This document shows positions 50,035 through 59,568 of a stretch of DNA of 64,000 nt, piece by piece (positions within the stretch are counted from its first letter, which is position 1; each line of letters opens with the position of its first letter). The position numbers were made by a program, and so were the translations under genes. Source of the DNA: UBA7805 sp036146215 (GTDB lineage Bacteria > Planctomycetota > Planctomycetia > Pirellulales > UBA7805); contig JAYYJN010000079.1 in the NCBI GenBank assembly GCA_036146215.1, forward strand, positions 1 to 64,000, written 5' to 3'. The notes under the pieces were generated by a model. That model was not told where the DNA came from. It made no database searches and worked only from the letters and a program-made list of their open reading frames with translations.

Positions 50035-51170
50035 TACAGCAATCCACCCTGGGCAACATCAATCCCTTTCAGCACCATCTTTAGTTGTTGCCTGTTTGGA
50101 GAGACCTCCATGGCTACGTCCTGAGAGATGAGTGCCTGATCAATCAGACTTTTCAGAGACATGTTAAAATCCTGCATGCGATCTTGTGATCCAAGCCGCA
50201 CCGCATCAGAGAGTTTTTCATCCTCTTCTTCGATGACCAATTTGCGGATCATACTGTTCATAATTAAGACTTCCACCGCCGGTACACGGGAACAATCTTT
50301 GGAAATCGAAGGTAGTAATTTCTGTGCTACGATTGCCTTTAGGTTTGTTTCCAACGCACTTCTCAGTGAGGCATGCATGTCTTGCGGGAAGAGATCCAAG
50401 ATGCGGTTGATCGTCGACGCGGCGCTCGAAGCGTGAATGGTGCCAAAAACCAGGTGCCCAGTCTCTGCGGCGTGGATGGCTGTCTGAAAAGTTTCCCGGT
50501 CTCGCATTTCTCCGACCAGCATGACATCTGGATCCTCGCGCACCGCATGCTTCATTCCCAACTCAAAGTTTTTGACGTCGATGCCTATTTCCCGTTGATT
50601 GATTAGACATTTGTGTTCATGGAACAAAAACTCAATGGGATCTTCGAGCGTAAGGATGTGTTTTCGGTAATGATCGTTGATCCAATTCAGCATCGAGGCG
50701 ATCGTAGTGCTTTTTCCCGAACCGGTGACGCCCGCAACTAGAATCAGCCCCTGGTCATATTGGCAAAGGTCTTCGATCACATCCGGCAAATGCAGGCCTT
50801 TAAAATCGGGAATCGCATTGTTTACGCGGCGTGCAACCATTCCAACGTGGCCCATCTGCGTGAGCATATTCACGCGAAACCGCCATTGCACTCCGTCGAC
50901 ATCAATCATATGCGCAAAATCAGCGCCGCCTTCCGCTTCAAAGATTTCCCGATTTCTTTCGTCCATAAGCGGGTAGCAAAGGTCGCGCATCTCAAGCGAA
51001 CCAATCGGGTCGTGCTTTAGCGGACGGAGTGAACCGGCAACTCGGACATAAGGAGGCTGACCCACCTTAAGATGTAGGTCACTGCCATCAAGTTTCACCA
51101 CCGCCCTAAATATTTTGTCGACCGATAGATCGGTGGAGCGGTCAAGTTTCAGTGAAGGGTCGGTTGCCAT
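50034..51170 (-). CDS. pilT: PilT-type pilus retraction ATPase
   Basis: A 378-residue hexameric motor ATPase that drives retraction of type IV pili from the cytoplasmic face. Walker A is ILVAGVTGSGKSTTIAS (Lys153), Asp box TLEDPIEFL, Walker B DVMLVGEMRDRETF and His box GHLVFGTIHASSA are all intact. The C-terminal helices with QKLLPSISKDCSRVPAVEVL are typical of PilT. It heads a minus-strand cluster: its stop overlaps the next start as TAATG, followed by the degenerate PilB-like gene, the CvpA-like gene and a membrane protein. No PilB with intact motifs is nearby, so the assembly ATPase must be elsewhere. Confidence 0.94.
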   Translation of the reverse strand: MATDPSLKLDRSTDLSVDKIFRAVVKLDGSDLHLKVGQPPYVRVAGSLRPLKHDPIGSLEMRDLCYPLMDERNREIFEAEGGADFAHMIDVDGVQWRFRVNMLTQMGHVGMVARRVNNAIPDFKGLHLPDVIEDLCQYDQGLILVAGVTGSGKSTTIASMLNWINDHYRKHILTLEDPIEFLFHEHKCLINQREIGIDVKNFELGMKHAVREDPDVMLVGEMRDRETFQTAIHAAETGHLVFGTIHASSAASTINRILDLFPQDMHASLRSALETNLKAIVAQKLLPSISKDCSRVPAVEVLIMNSMIRKLVIEEEDEKLSDAVRLGSQDRMQDFNMSLKSLIDQALISQDVAMEVSPNRQQLKMVLKGIDVAQGGLL

Positions 51171-51234
51171 CAGATGTCCTCAATGTGAAATTGCAGTCGA
51201 AGGCTTTTATTGTAATCGTATTAGGTCCACCATA

Positions 51235-52002
51235 TCAGAGCCGGACCGGGATACCACAGTCCCGCATGAACTGCTTGGTATCTGTAATGGAATATTCCCC
51301 GAAATGAAAAATGCTGGCTGCAAGGGCTGCGTCCGCCTTGCCAGTTTGGATCGCTTCGGCAAGGTGTCTGGGGTGTCCCGCACCGCCACTGGCAACGACC
51401 GGAATAGAAACGGCCGTGCTGACTGCGCTTGTGATCTCAAGGTCATAACCGTCTTTAGTCCCATCGCGATCCATGCTCGTGACTACGATTTCACCCGCCC
51501 CAAGACGTTCCACCTCTTTTGCCCAACTCACGGCCTCCAAGCCGGTCGCGACGCGTCCGCCGTGAATAAATACCTCCCATAACGTAGCCCCATTTTTTTT
51601 TACTCGTTTAGGATCAATATTAACAACGATGCATTGACTGCCAAACTTCTGGGCGGCCTGTTGAATAAATTGCGGGTCTTTCACTGCCGTCGAATTGATC
51701 GAGACCTTATCGGTGCCAGCCATTAGAAGCCCTCGGATATCATCAAGCGTCCGAATGCCACCACCGACCGTCAACGGCATAGAGATCACATCGGCGGTCT
51801 GCCGGACAATGTCGACCATGCACTCCCGGCCTTCGTGACTGGCCGTAATGTCCAAAAAAACAAGTTCGTCGGCACCTTCGTTTTCATAGCGGTTGGCGAC
51901 TTCAACCGGATTTCCCGCATCCCGCAGACCCACAAAGCGTGTTCCTTTCACAACACGTCCTTGATCCACATCCAAGCAGGGGATGACCCGTTTGGTTAGC
52001 AT
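51235..52002 (-). CDS. hisF: Imidazole glycerol phosphate synthase cyclase subunit
   Basis: A 255-residue TIM-barrel enzyme that, with HisH, converts PRFAR plus ammonia to imidazole glycerol phosphate and AICAR in histidine synthesis. The family start MLTKRVIPCLDVDQGRVVKG has the catalytic Asp in CLDVD; other blocks are FLDITASHEGR, LTVGGGIRTLDDI, and DKVSINSTAVKDPQ. The second acidic catalytic residue, expected in TSMDRDGTKDGYD, is present. I chose the ATG at 52002; upstream in-frame sequence to 52233 is long but does not match the family. It is transcribed divergently from moeA, with about 220 bases between; no hisH lies next to it. Confidence 0.97.
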   Translation of the reverse strand: MLTKRVIPCLDVDQGRVVKGTRFVGLRDAGNPVEVANRYENEGADELVFLDITASHEGRECMVDIVRQTADVISMPLTVGGGIRTLDDIRGLLMAGTDKVSINSTAVKDPQFIQQAAQKFGSQCIVVNIDPKRVKKNGATLWEVFIHGGRVATGLEAVSWAKEVERLGAGEIVVTSMDRDGTKDGYDLEITSAVSTAVSIPVVASGGAGHPRHLAEAIQTGKADAALAASIFHFGEYSITDTKQFMRDCGIPVRL

Positions 52003-52225
52003 ACAAAAATTCCGAAGGGATTCATGTAAGTCTATTTCGAAGCAGAAACAAAAGTAAACTCTATGATAGGCAGATCGGGAATAGCCGTTAAGATGATATT
52101 TTAAAATACTGATTAAGAAGCCGACCAAATTAATTTGCCGCGATCGCCGGGTCAACGCTGAGTTAACGTGTTGACTGGCGATATCGGTTTGGCAAACTGC
52201 AACACTGAAAAATCGATCTTCGCCC

Positions 52226-53443
52226 ATGAGCAATGTTCAAATGTTGCCGTTCTCCAAGCGGTCAAGCGTCGCCGAGGCGATCGACTGGACGGATAAAGCA
52301 CTGCCTGATTTAGGGTGCGAAAACATTGCGAGCATGCAAGCCGATGGCCGTGTTTTAACGCAATCGATCACCAGCACGGTGAATGTGCCCGGTTTTCATC
52401 GCGGCATGATGGATGGCTTCGCGGTGCGTGCAATTGATGTTAAAGAATCATCGGAAACCCAACCGATCGTACTCCGCATTGTAGGCGATATTTACCCGGG
52501 TCAATCACCCGTTGCTGCGTTATCTTCCGGCGAGACAATCCGGATTACGACAGGTGCCGCAGTGCCCCCGGGTGCCGACACAGTCATTCCAATTGAAATG
52601 GTGGGAGTGCGGGATAATACAATTCTTGTGCATCAATCGGTGGTGACCGGGAAGCATGTAGGACCTCCTGGAGAAGATGTCGCTCGCGGTCAGTGTGTGC
52701 TTGAAGCGGGTCGACGCATTCGGCCGCAAGATGTTGGCTTGCTCTCTTCGATCGGAATCAATTCGGTATCGGTCGTGCGGAAACCAAAGGTCCATCTTAT
52801 AACAACAGGTAATGAATTATTGCCGGCTGGAACGCCCCCTTCGGATTACAGGATTACCGATGCAAATAGTCCGATGCTCGAATCGTTGGTTCTTCGCGAC
52901 GGTGGAGAGGTTTCATTTTCCGGTATCGTTCCCGATAAGCCAGATTGCATTCTAGATGCATTCAAAGTCGATGCAGACATTCTGATTGTCTCGGGCGGAA
53001 CAAGCGTGGGATGCGAGGACTTCGTGCCCTATTTACTCGCTCAGAACGGGGAATTGGGCATCCACGGTGTACGAATGCGGCCCGGCTCACCCATAGGAAT
53101 CGGGACTTTTGAGAACCGCCCCACGTTTCTTCTTCCGGGTAATCCTGTCGCCTGTCTGTACGGGTACGATTTCTTTGCAGGTCGCGTAATTCGTAAACTG
53201 ACCGGGCGGGGTATCGACCTGCCTTACCATCAGCATCAGCTCCCACTCGGCGAAGCGCTAAATTCAATCGAAGGCCGAACCGATTTTGTCCGCGTTCGGA
53301 TTGTCGGAGATAGCGTGATCAAAAGCAAGCAGCAAGGATCGTCGATGCTTTTTTCAGCAGTACGGTCGGATGGCTTTATCATCATTCCGGAGGGAGCGAA
53401 ATCGCTTTCGGCGGGCGAGACAGTGACGGTTTATTGTTATTAA
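52226..53443 (+). CDS. moeA: Molybdopterin molybdenumtransferase
   Basis: A 405-residue enzyme that inserts molybdenum into adenylated molybdopterin in the last step of Moco synthesis. Characteristic blocks: HRGMMDGFAVRA in the early half, TGAAVPPGADTVIPIEMV, VHLITTGNELLPAG and SGGTSVGCEDFVP, then RMRPGSPIGIGTFENRPTFLLPGNPVACL with the PGNP metal-binding site. Length fits the family. It is divergent from hisF and convergent with glgX. No other moco genes are beside it. Its presence says the host makes at least one molybdoenzyme. Confidence 0.96.
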   Translation: MSNVQMLPFSKRSSVAEAIDWTDKALPDLGCENIASMQADGRVLTQSITSTVNVPGFHRGMMDGFAVRAIDVKESSETQPIVLRIVGDIYPGQSPVAALSSGETIRITTGAAVPPGADTVIPIEMVGVRDNTILVHQSVVTGKHVGPPGEDVARGQCVLEAGRRIRPQDVGLLSSIGINSVSVVRKPKVHLITTGNELLPAGTPPSDYRITDANSPMLESLVLRDGGEVSFSGIVPDKPDCILDAFKVDADILIVSGGTSVGCEDFVPYLLAQNGELGIHGVRMRPGSPIGIGTFENRPTFLLPGNPVACLYGYDFFAGRVIRKLTGRGIDLPYHQHQLPLGEALNSIEGRTDFVRVRIVGDSVIKSKQQGSSMLFSAVRSDGFIIIPEGAKSLSAGETVTVYCY

Positions 53444-53481
53444 GACATGAAAGCCGGGCAGCGTGAATTACCGCTGATGTT

Positions 53482-55602
53482 TCAGCCGCCCGCATGGCCC
53501 CGACTGCTCGTCTTGAGAGCGGCAGTGTAACAAATCATTGAGCGGAAACCGACACGCAACGAGCGGTGACGCGGCATCGGCGGACCGTCTCCTCCTGGAA
53601 AGATGTCCTCCGGACCGATTGCCGCTGTATCAAACAACAATCGCCAGTCGAAAGAGCGCGATTTTGCGGGAAGCACAAATTCAAGATCTTGATCTTCGGC
53701 ATTGAACAGCAGCAGGACGTGCCGTCCGCCGGAGTATCCCTCGGTCTCCCCCACTGCACGCAACAGGCAAGTCAGCGTTTTTTCATCATGGTCCCAACAA
53801 ACGGTTTCTCCGGTGAGGTCATACCAACTCACATCGGGTAGTTCACCCGGTTTCCGTGCGACGCCCTGAAGAAATGTTTCACGACGGAGTGTGGGTTCCA
53901 TTTTGCGAAATTCGATCAACGTTCGTGCAAACCGAACAAGTTCAGCGTGCTCTTCAACGAGTGACCAGTCGAACCATGAAATTTTATTGTCCTGGCAATA
54001 AGCGTTGTTATTCCCAAATTGAGTGCGGCGACATTCATCGCCCGAGACAATCATCGGCACGCCCTGACTGACAAGCAGGGTTGCCAACATATTTTTAATT
54101 TGTCTTTCACGGGTGACAATTACATTTTCCTGGTCCGTCGGACCTTCAATTCCGTAGTTTGCGCTGTGATTATTGTCGTCTCCGTCCCGATTTCCCTCGC
54201 CGTTGGCTTCATTATGCTTACGCGAGTAACTGACAAGGTCATTCAGTGTGAATCCATCATGGGAGGTCACAAAATTGATGCTGTGATAAGGCTTTCGGCC
54301 ACCACGTTGATAAAGATCGCTTGAACCAGCCAATCGCGTGGCCAATTTGCCCCGCAGTTGACTATCACCGCGCCAAAAACTTCGGACATCGTCCCGATAT
54401 TGCCCATTCCACTCTGCCCATCGCAAATTGGCAAATGTTCCGACCTGATACGCACCGGCCGCATCCCATGCTTCGGCAATGATTTTTGTATCTGCAAGCA
54501 TCGGATCTTCACCAATCATCTCCACCAGTGGAGGGTTGGCGACGAGTTGACCGTTACGGTCACGGCTTAAAATGGAGGCGAGATCGAAGCGAAAGCCATC
54601 CACGTGGTAATTGTGAACCCAGTGTCGGAGGCAATTGAAAATCATTTCACGACAGATCGGATGGTTGCCGTTGACGGTGTTTCCGCAGCCCGAATAGTTT
54701 CGATAAAATCGACCGCCGTTTTCCAACATGTAATAGACGCGGTTTTCAAGGCCCTTAAAACTGAGTGTCGGACCGAGTTCATTTCCCTCGCATGTGTGAT
54801 TGAAAACTACATCCAGGATCACCTCAATTCCAGCCTGATGCAGTGCTTTGACCATTTGTTTGAATTCGTGGACCTGGGATCCTGGTTCCTGTCCGACTGC
54901 ATAACCACGATGAGGTGCAAAAAACGCCATCGGGTCATATCCCCAGTAGTTGTGATGCTTTAAATCATTTCCCTGACAGTCTTTGATGGGAAATTCGTGA
55001 ACCGGCATCAATTCGATTGCGGTCACACCGAGTGATTGAAGATACGGGATTTTTTCGATCACCCCGAGATAACTCCCCGGATTCTCCACGCCGCTCGTCT
55101 CGGATCGAGTGAATCCGCGAACATGCATTTCGTAAATTACCGTTTCCGAAAGGTTGCGCCGTAGATGGCGATCTCCATCCCAATCAAATTCATCATCAAC
55201 GACCACACATTTCGGTGGTCGGATAATGCCGTCATCAGAATGCAGAAAATTTCCGGCAAGCGCGCGGGCATAAGGATCGATTAACCGGGCGGTTCCATCA
55301 AAACGATGCCCCATCTCGGGATCGTATGGCCCGTCCGCCTGGAAGTGATAAAGCTGCCCTGGTGGAAGGTCCGGCACAAAAATACTCCAGACATCGCCCC
55401 AGCGATCCGATTCCGGATCGTAGTGGAGAATGGCTGAGGGCTCATGGTCTTCGATAGAGTCGTAGAGCAGAACTCGCATCGCGGTCGCGCTTCGACTGAA
55501 GACCGCAAATTGCACACCCCCATCGTGAACGATGGCCCCATAGGGCAGTGGGTGGGCAAACTGGAGGGTTGCGGAGGGCTTGGAATGAAGTGGCATAAGC
55601 AT
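53482..55602 (-). CDS. glgX: Glycogen debranching enzyme (isoamylase/GlgX type)
   Basis: A 706-residue glycoside hydrolase of family 13 that removes alpha-1,6 branches from glycogen. An N-terminal CBM48-like domain (about 12-110) precedes the catalytic barrel. The catalytic set is visible: nucleophile Asp in YHVDGFRFDLASIL, acid Glu in IIAEAWDAAGAY, and the transition-state Asp in FVTSHDGFTLNDLV. GDDNNHSANYGIEGP and DECRRTQFGNNNAYCQDN are typical of the GlgX/isoamylase branch. The start is ATG 55602 (a second at 55596); an in-frame opening at 55743 would add non-family sequence. The neighbours are unrelated, so glycogen metabolism is not clustered here. Confidence 0.95.
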   Translation of the reverse strand: MLMPLHSKPSATLQFAHPLPYGAIVHDGGVQFAVFSRSATAMRVLLYDSIEDHEPSAILHYDPESDRWGDVWSIFVPDLPPGQLYHFQADGPYDPEMGHRFDGTARLIDPYARALAGNFLHSDDGIIRPPKCVVVDDEFDWDGDRHLRRNLSETVIYEMHVRGFTRSETSGVENPGSYLGVIEKIPYLQSLGVTAIELMPVHEFPIKDCQGNDLKHHNYWGYDPMAFFAPHRGYAVGQEPGSQVHEFKQMVKALHQAGIEVILDVVFNHTCEGNELGPTLSFKGLENRVYYMLENGGRFYRNYSGCGNTVNGNHPICREMIFNCLRHWVHNYHVDGFRFDLASILSRDRNGQLVANPPLVEMIGEDPMLADTKIIAEAWDAAGAYQVGTFANLRWAEWNGQYRDDVRSFWRGDSQLRGKLATRLAGSSDLYQRGGRKPYHSINFVTSHDGFTLNDLVSYSRKHNEANGEGNRDGDDNNHSANYGIEGPTDQENVIVTRERQIKNMLATLLVSQGVPMIVSGDECRRTQFGNNNAYCQDNKISWFDWSLVEEHAELVRFARTLIEFRKMEPTLRRETFLQGVARKPGELPDVSWYDLTGETVCWDHDEKTLTCLLRAVGETEGYSGGRHVLLLFNAEDQDLEFVLPAKSRSFDWRLLFDTAAIGPEDIFPGGDGPPMPRHRSLRVGFRSMICYTAALKTSSRGHAGG

Positions 55603-55869
55603 GGAATGGTACCTACCGCTTGCGATTTCACAAACCGCATCTAACGCAGTTTCGTCCAGAACGTTAGCAAGGCTGTGGAAAATCTGTACAGAAAACCACC
55701 AGATACCCAATAAAACACCACATTCTGCCTGCGGAGCGGACAAATTCGATAATTTGTAAACATAAAATTATCATGGACTTATCGTAAGCTTTGCTCGCGA
55801 TGACAGCCGAATCGGCTGGAGAGGCCAGGCCGCTCAGCAAAGGGCAGGGTCATTGTTCCCGGAGTCTTA

Positions 55870-56892
55870 TTATTCAGCTGCCCAACGTGCCACATCCTTG
55901 GCGGCATAGGTCACAATCAGTTGGGCACCGGCGCGGTGCATGGAGATCAGCATCTCGAGGGTTGCCGCCTGCGGATCGATCCATCCTTGCGCCGCCGCCG
56001 CCTGCACCATGCTGTATTCCCCAGAAACGTTGTAGGCCGCCAAGGGAACTCCCGGAAAATGATTTTTGACCCGGGCGATGACATCCAAGTACGATAGTGC
56101 CGGTTTGATCATTATCATGTCGGCACCCTCTGCCAGATCGAGGGCGACCTCGCGGACCGCCTGATCAGCCGATACGGCCGGATCCATTTGATGGGACTTT
56201 CGATTCCCGGCCACCGGTATACTCTCAGCCGCATCCCGAAACGGTCCGTAAAAACTGCTTGCATATTTTGCCGCATAACTGAGTATGGGGAGATGTTGGT
56301 ATCCGCCCCGATCGAGCCCTTTGCGGATCGCCCCCACCATGCCGTCGATCATGCCACTCGGGGCGACCATATCTGCCCCAGCTTCCGCATGGCTCAAAGC
56401 CTGGCGGGAAAGTAATTCGCAAGTTGTATCATTATCGACATCCGTTTGTCCCTGGGCCTCGGAAACAATCCCGCACTGTCCGTGGTCGGTGTATTCACAG
56501 AAACAAACATCTGAAATGAGTAAAACTTCGGGTGAGGTTTCTTTTGCGTAACGTAATGCCCGCTGAATAATCCCGTCGCTACGCATCGAATCGCTACCAC
56601 TGGCATCTTTTTCCGAAGGGATCCCGAACAGCATTACGCCACCAATACCCAGAGATTGTATCTCAGATAATTCATCGCCAAGTTGATCAATCGAAATCTG
56701 TGCATGCCCGGGCATTGAGGCGATCGGTTTGCGCACCTTTGTGCCGCTGCATATGAAAAGAGGTAAAATCAGTTTGGCTGGTGAGATTTGAACTTCCTGA
56801 ATCAGCGACCGCACCGCCGGAAGATAGCGTAAGCGACGCATTCGCGTCGTGGGAAATGCCCCGGGAAAATTTTTAAAGTGGTCAAATTCCAT
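55870..56892 (-). CDS. hemB: Porphobilinogen synthase (delta-aminolevulinate dehydratase)
   Basis: A 340-residue enzyme that joins two aminolevulinate molecules to porphobilinogen in heme and tetrapyrrole synthesis. The metal-binding cysteine block SDVCFCEYTDHGQCG has the zinc-type C-x-C-x7-C spacing, and the two Schiff-base lysines are in SYAAKYASSFYGPF and MIMIKPALSYLD. The N-terminal arm and LPLFICSGTKVRKPI match the family. Start ATG 56892 is normal. It is a stand-alone housekeeping gene, upstream of the DUF4186 gene on the same strand (44 bases apart). Tetrapyrrole supply would serve cobalamin and heme enzymes. Confidence 0.97.
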   Translation of the reverse strand: MEFDHFKNFPGAFPTTRMRRLRYLPAVRSLIQEVQISPAKLILPLFICSGTKVRKPIASMPGHAQISIDQLGDELSEIQSLGIGGVMLFGIPSEKDASGSDSMRSDGIIQRALRYAKETSPEVLLISDVCFCEYTDHGQCGIVSEAQGQTDVDNDTTCELLSRQALSHAEAGADMVAPSGMIDGMVGAIRKGLDRGGYQHLPILSYAAKYASSFYGPFRDAAESIPVAGNRKSHQMDPAVSADQAVREVALDLAEGADMIMIKPALSYLDVIARVKNHFPGVPLAAYNVSGEYSMVQAAAAQGWIDPQAATLEMLISMHRAGAQLIVTYAAKDVARWAAE

Positions 56893-56936
56893 GTACCTAG
56901 TCTATGTGGGGAAACGCTGCGGAACAAGAATCGGAT

Positions 56937-57338
56937 TTAGCGCGCAAATAGAGATCCTTGGACCGGGAGATCGGGCGCGGAATATTCAGACATTTCCGCT
57001 TCGAGCCAACGCTTGAGGACACGGATCAGATATTTGATCTCTGAATCATTCAATGCGGATCCCCGTTCAATTCCATGCCATTTTGCCAGGCAACCTCGAC
57101 AGCATGAGGCGGTGGCATGTTGAGCCACAAACACAGGATGCCCACGCATTGGGGTCTGCTTACCATCGTTTGGCGGATTTGCCGGTGCAATCCGAGCCTC
57201 AAGCAATACTCGCGCATGTGCAAGAACCACGCGCATGCCTTTTTGCTGAAGATAGTTTTTTTCGGCACGGCTTAACTGAAATCGATTGCGGAATCGCGAG
57301 CGGTTAAGTGACTCAAAGAGCGGACTCAGATCGGACAC
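56937..57338 (-). CDS. DUF4186 protein
   Basis: A 133-residue soluble protein of the DUF4186 family. The family core is easy to see: SRFRNRFQLSRAEKNYL, a middle stretch with IAPANPPNDGKQTPMRGHPVF, VAQHATASCCRGCLAKWHGIERG and LIRVLKRWLEAEM. The closely spaced histidines and cysteines (H-A-T-A-S-C-C-R-G-C, H) look like a metal site. No biochemical function of DUF4186 is known to me. It is about 44 bases upstream of hemB on the same strand and 77 bases downstream of the PEP carboxykinase, and the arrangement does not reveal its role. Confidence 0.92.
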   Translation of the reverse strand: MSDLSPLFESLNRSRFRNRFQLSRAEKNYLQQKGMRVVLAHARVLLEARIAPANPPNDGKQTPMRGHPVFVAQHATASCCRGCLAKWHGIERGSALNDSEIKYLIRVLKRWLEAEMSEYSAPDLPVQGSLFAR

Positions 57339-57415
57339 TGGTATACCTCGCTGTCATCTGCAGGCTACATGACGTTTGGTAGGGACTCTCCGACGTAGCC
57401 GACATTCAGGATAGG

Positions 57416-59344
57416 TTAGTCGCAGTATTTTTTCACTCGCTTTTTGAATGTCTCGTGCTCCGCCCAGATGGCCTGCGGCAGCTTCTTGGGAGCTCCCCGT
57501 CCCTCACTTTCTGCCTCCAGTCCATTTTCGATCTGGTGGAGCCAATCTTCGCGGTTGTCGACTTCGTTTTTGAGTGCCTCTTTGTCGGGCACAAGAATTT
57601 CAGCGAGTTGCTCAATGGTTGTTGTCGATTTGAGGCCACTGATGTCGATATGCTCTGGCTGAGGAACAAGTCCCATCGGCGTTTCTACCCACCGGTCTTC
57701 TCCTGCAAGTTCCCGCACGGCAGCATCAAGAACGCGGTAGTTTGCTCCGAAACCATCCCAGACAAACTGCCCCGCATCGTTGCGCCGGAACCAGTTAACA
57801 CTGAACACAACGGGCGGTCGCGGCGTATTTTGAGGCAGTGAGAGCCATTTCTGTGCGTAATCGCTCACGTTGAATGCGATGAACGGGCGATTTGCCATGG
57901 GATCATAACGGGGCTTCTGACCGACGGCGGCTGCGGTCGGTTCACTGAATTGACACAAGGCGTGGTAGACAGCTTCGTTCCATGTACGGGCGCGACTAAT
58001 TAATGGATGCAGCTTGCTCGAGCGACCACCGATGAGGCAAACATCCAGTGGCACGCCCTCCGCATTGTGATAGTCCGCTTCCAAATGAGGAACGTTGCGG
58101 ATCGGCATTGTGACACGCGCATTTTTCTGGTCTTTTTCTTCACAATCAGTACCGATTTGCTCACCGAGCCAGTTCCAGGTGGTAATCCCTTCACCGACGG
58201 GAAACTCTGTGCCACTGTCACTCCACCACACCCGTTTGCTTCCCTTGTGATCAACAAGAACCTGGTTGGTAAAAATGGGCCCGCCTTCGCAGTCCTGAAC
58301 CTCAGGTTTAGGGTGCCGTAATGCTTCCATCAGCATTTTGTTGGCAAAATCACTCATTCCACGTGTAACGCCAAAAATACCGGACTCAATATTATTGACG
58401 AAGAGTCTGCCGTCACCTTTTTTAGTGGCTCCCCCGATAATGTCATCACCCAATGTGAATACTTTATTGTCAGCCATCGGACCCTCTGACACACCATTGG
58501 CGATATTTGTTTTACCGCACATGCTTGGAAAAGCGGCTCCGAAATGAACCCGACGATTTCCATAGTCGATACCGAACAACGCCATATGTTCGACGAACTC
58601 TATGCCCACTTCCTCATCAGGATGGGATTTCTTCCGAGCGTTTTCCAGTGCTTGAATTCCCACCAGTCGTAGGCCGAAAATCTTCTTGGGACCAAGCGCG
58701 TTGCCCCCATAATCGCTATTGATTGTACGGCAGTAAAGTTCCTTCGGAAAATGCGTAATCCACCGGTCTTCTTTGCTCAGCGTGCCATAACTGTGCGTGA
58801 CTCGTGGGAAGCGAGACTGTTTCTTGAGGATCCGCCAACCATCCTGAAGATTGCTCATACGATATAAGTTGCAAACCACATTTGCACTGTCAGTCAGTTG
58901 GACCCCCGCAGATGCAAACTGACTATCTGCCGGGTTGGTCACGAACGGAACCACATACATGGTCCGTCCCTTCATGCTCCCGTCAAAAAGTTGATCAAGT
59001 TTGCAATGCATCTCTGCCGGTTCTTTCCAAAAATTGAGTGGTCCGGCGTCGATCGGGTCGTCGGTGCAGATCACCGTGCGTTCCTCCACGCGAGCCACGT
59101 CATTTTTATCACTTCGAGCATAAAATGACCGCTTGCCGTAAACCTGCTCGTCGAGTCGGGTGTAGGCACCCGCTGCCTCAAGTTCATTTTCGAGTTGAAT
59201 AATTTGGTCCACATCGCCCGTGATGATTTCAATCGCCTCGGGCTTGCAAAGAGCGACTTCGTTGCGGACCCATTCCTGGACGTGCGCCGGAAGTGAGTCA
59301 ATCGCCGATTCAACAGGACTGAAGGGGGTTGATGGAGAAGTCAT
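57416..59344 (-). CDS. pckG: Phosphoenolpyruvate carboxykinase (GTP)
   Basis: A 642-residue gluconeogenic enzyme that converts oxaloacetate and GTP to phosphoenolpyruvate, GDP and CO2. The GTP-type signature FPSMCGKTNIAN (kinase-1a loop with catalytic Cys) is intact, as are YGGNALGPKKIFGLRL, FGIDYGNRRVHFGAAF, the Mn-binding HMALFG region and IGGRSSKLHPLISRARTW near the nucleotide site. Length fits the family. Start ATG 59344 is normal, with a TATAAT-like hexamer (59419-59424 on the minus strand) about 75 bases ahead. It is a single gene. Confidence 0.96.
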   Translation of the reverse strand: MTSPSTPFSPVESAIDSLPAHVQEWVRNEVALCKPEAIEIITGDVDQIIQLENELEAAGAYTRLDEQVYGKRSFYARSDKNDVARVEERTVICTDDPIDAGPLNFWKEPAEMHCKLDQLFDGSMKGRTMYVVPFVTNPADSQFASAGVQLTDSANVVCNLYRMSNLQDGWRILKKQSRFPRVTHSYGTLSKEDRWITHFPKELYCRTINSDYGGNALGPKKIFGLRLVGIQALENARKKSHPDEEVGIEFVEHMALFGIDYGNRRVHFGAAFPSMCGKTNIANGVSEGPMADNKVFTLGDDIIGGATKKGDGRLFVNNIESGIFGVTRGMSDFANKMLMEALRHPKPEVQDCEGGPIFTNQVLVDHKGSKRVWWSDSGTEFPVGEGITTWNWLGEQIGTDCEEKDQKNARVTMPIRNVPHLEADYHNAEGVPLDVCLIGGRSSKLHPLISRARTWNEAVYHALCQFSEPTAAAVGQKPRYDPMANRPFIAFNVSDYAQKWLSLPQNTPRPPVVFSVNWFRRNDAGQFVWDGFGANYRVLDAAVRELAGEDRWVETPMGLVPQPEHIDISGLKSTTTIEQLAEILVPDKEALKNEVDNREDWLHQIENGLEAESEGRGAPKKLPQAIWAEHETFKKRVKKYCD

Positions 59345-59568
59345 GGTAATCAGATCGATCGGATCGGTTGCGTGGACAGACCGTCAAGGTTTACTCAATT
59401 CAATGATACGAGCCGTTAATTATAATGGTTCCACCGGTTGGATATAGCGACTGACAAACCCGCAGGCACGCTAAAAGAGAGACGATTTTTGTCAAAAAAG
59501 TCGGTGAAAACAGGCCCCCTTTAAATAACGACAGGGAAATGGTGCATTAGAATCAGGGGCGGGGTGAT
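59345..59568. other. Intergenic region between pckG and the CHAT/TPR gene
   Basis: About 220 bases with no gene. On the minus strand TATAAT (59419-59424) is a plausible -10 box for pckG, but the -35 region at 17-18 bases is poor. A GACGATTTTTGTC imperfect repeat (about 59481-59493) is visible. I see no clear terminator for the CHAT gene. Confidence 0.3.

Noticed and set aside
51115..51582. Plus-strand open frame opposite hisF
   Set aside because: It is antisense to hisF, which has clear catalytic motifs; composition is consistent with a shadow.
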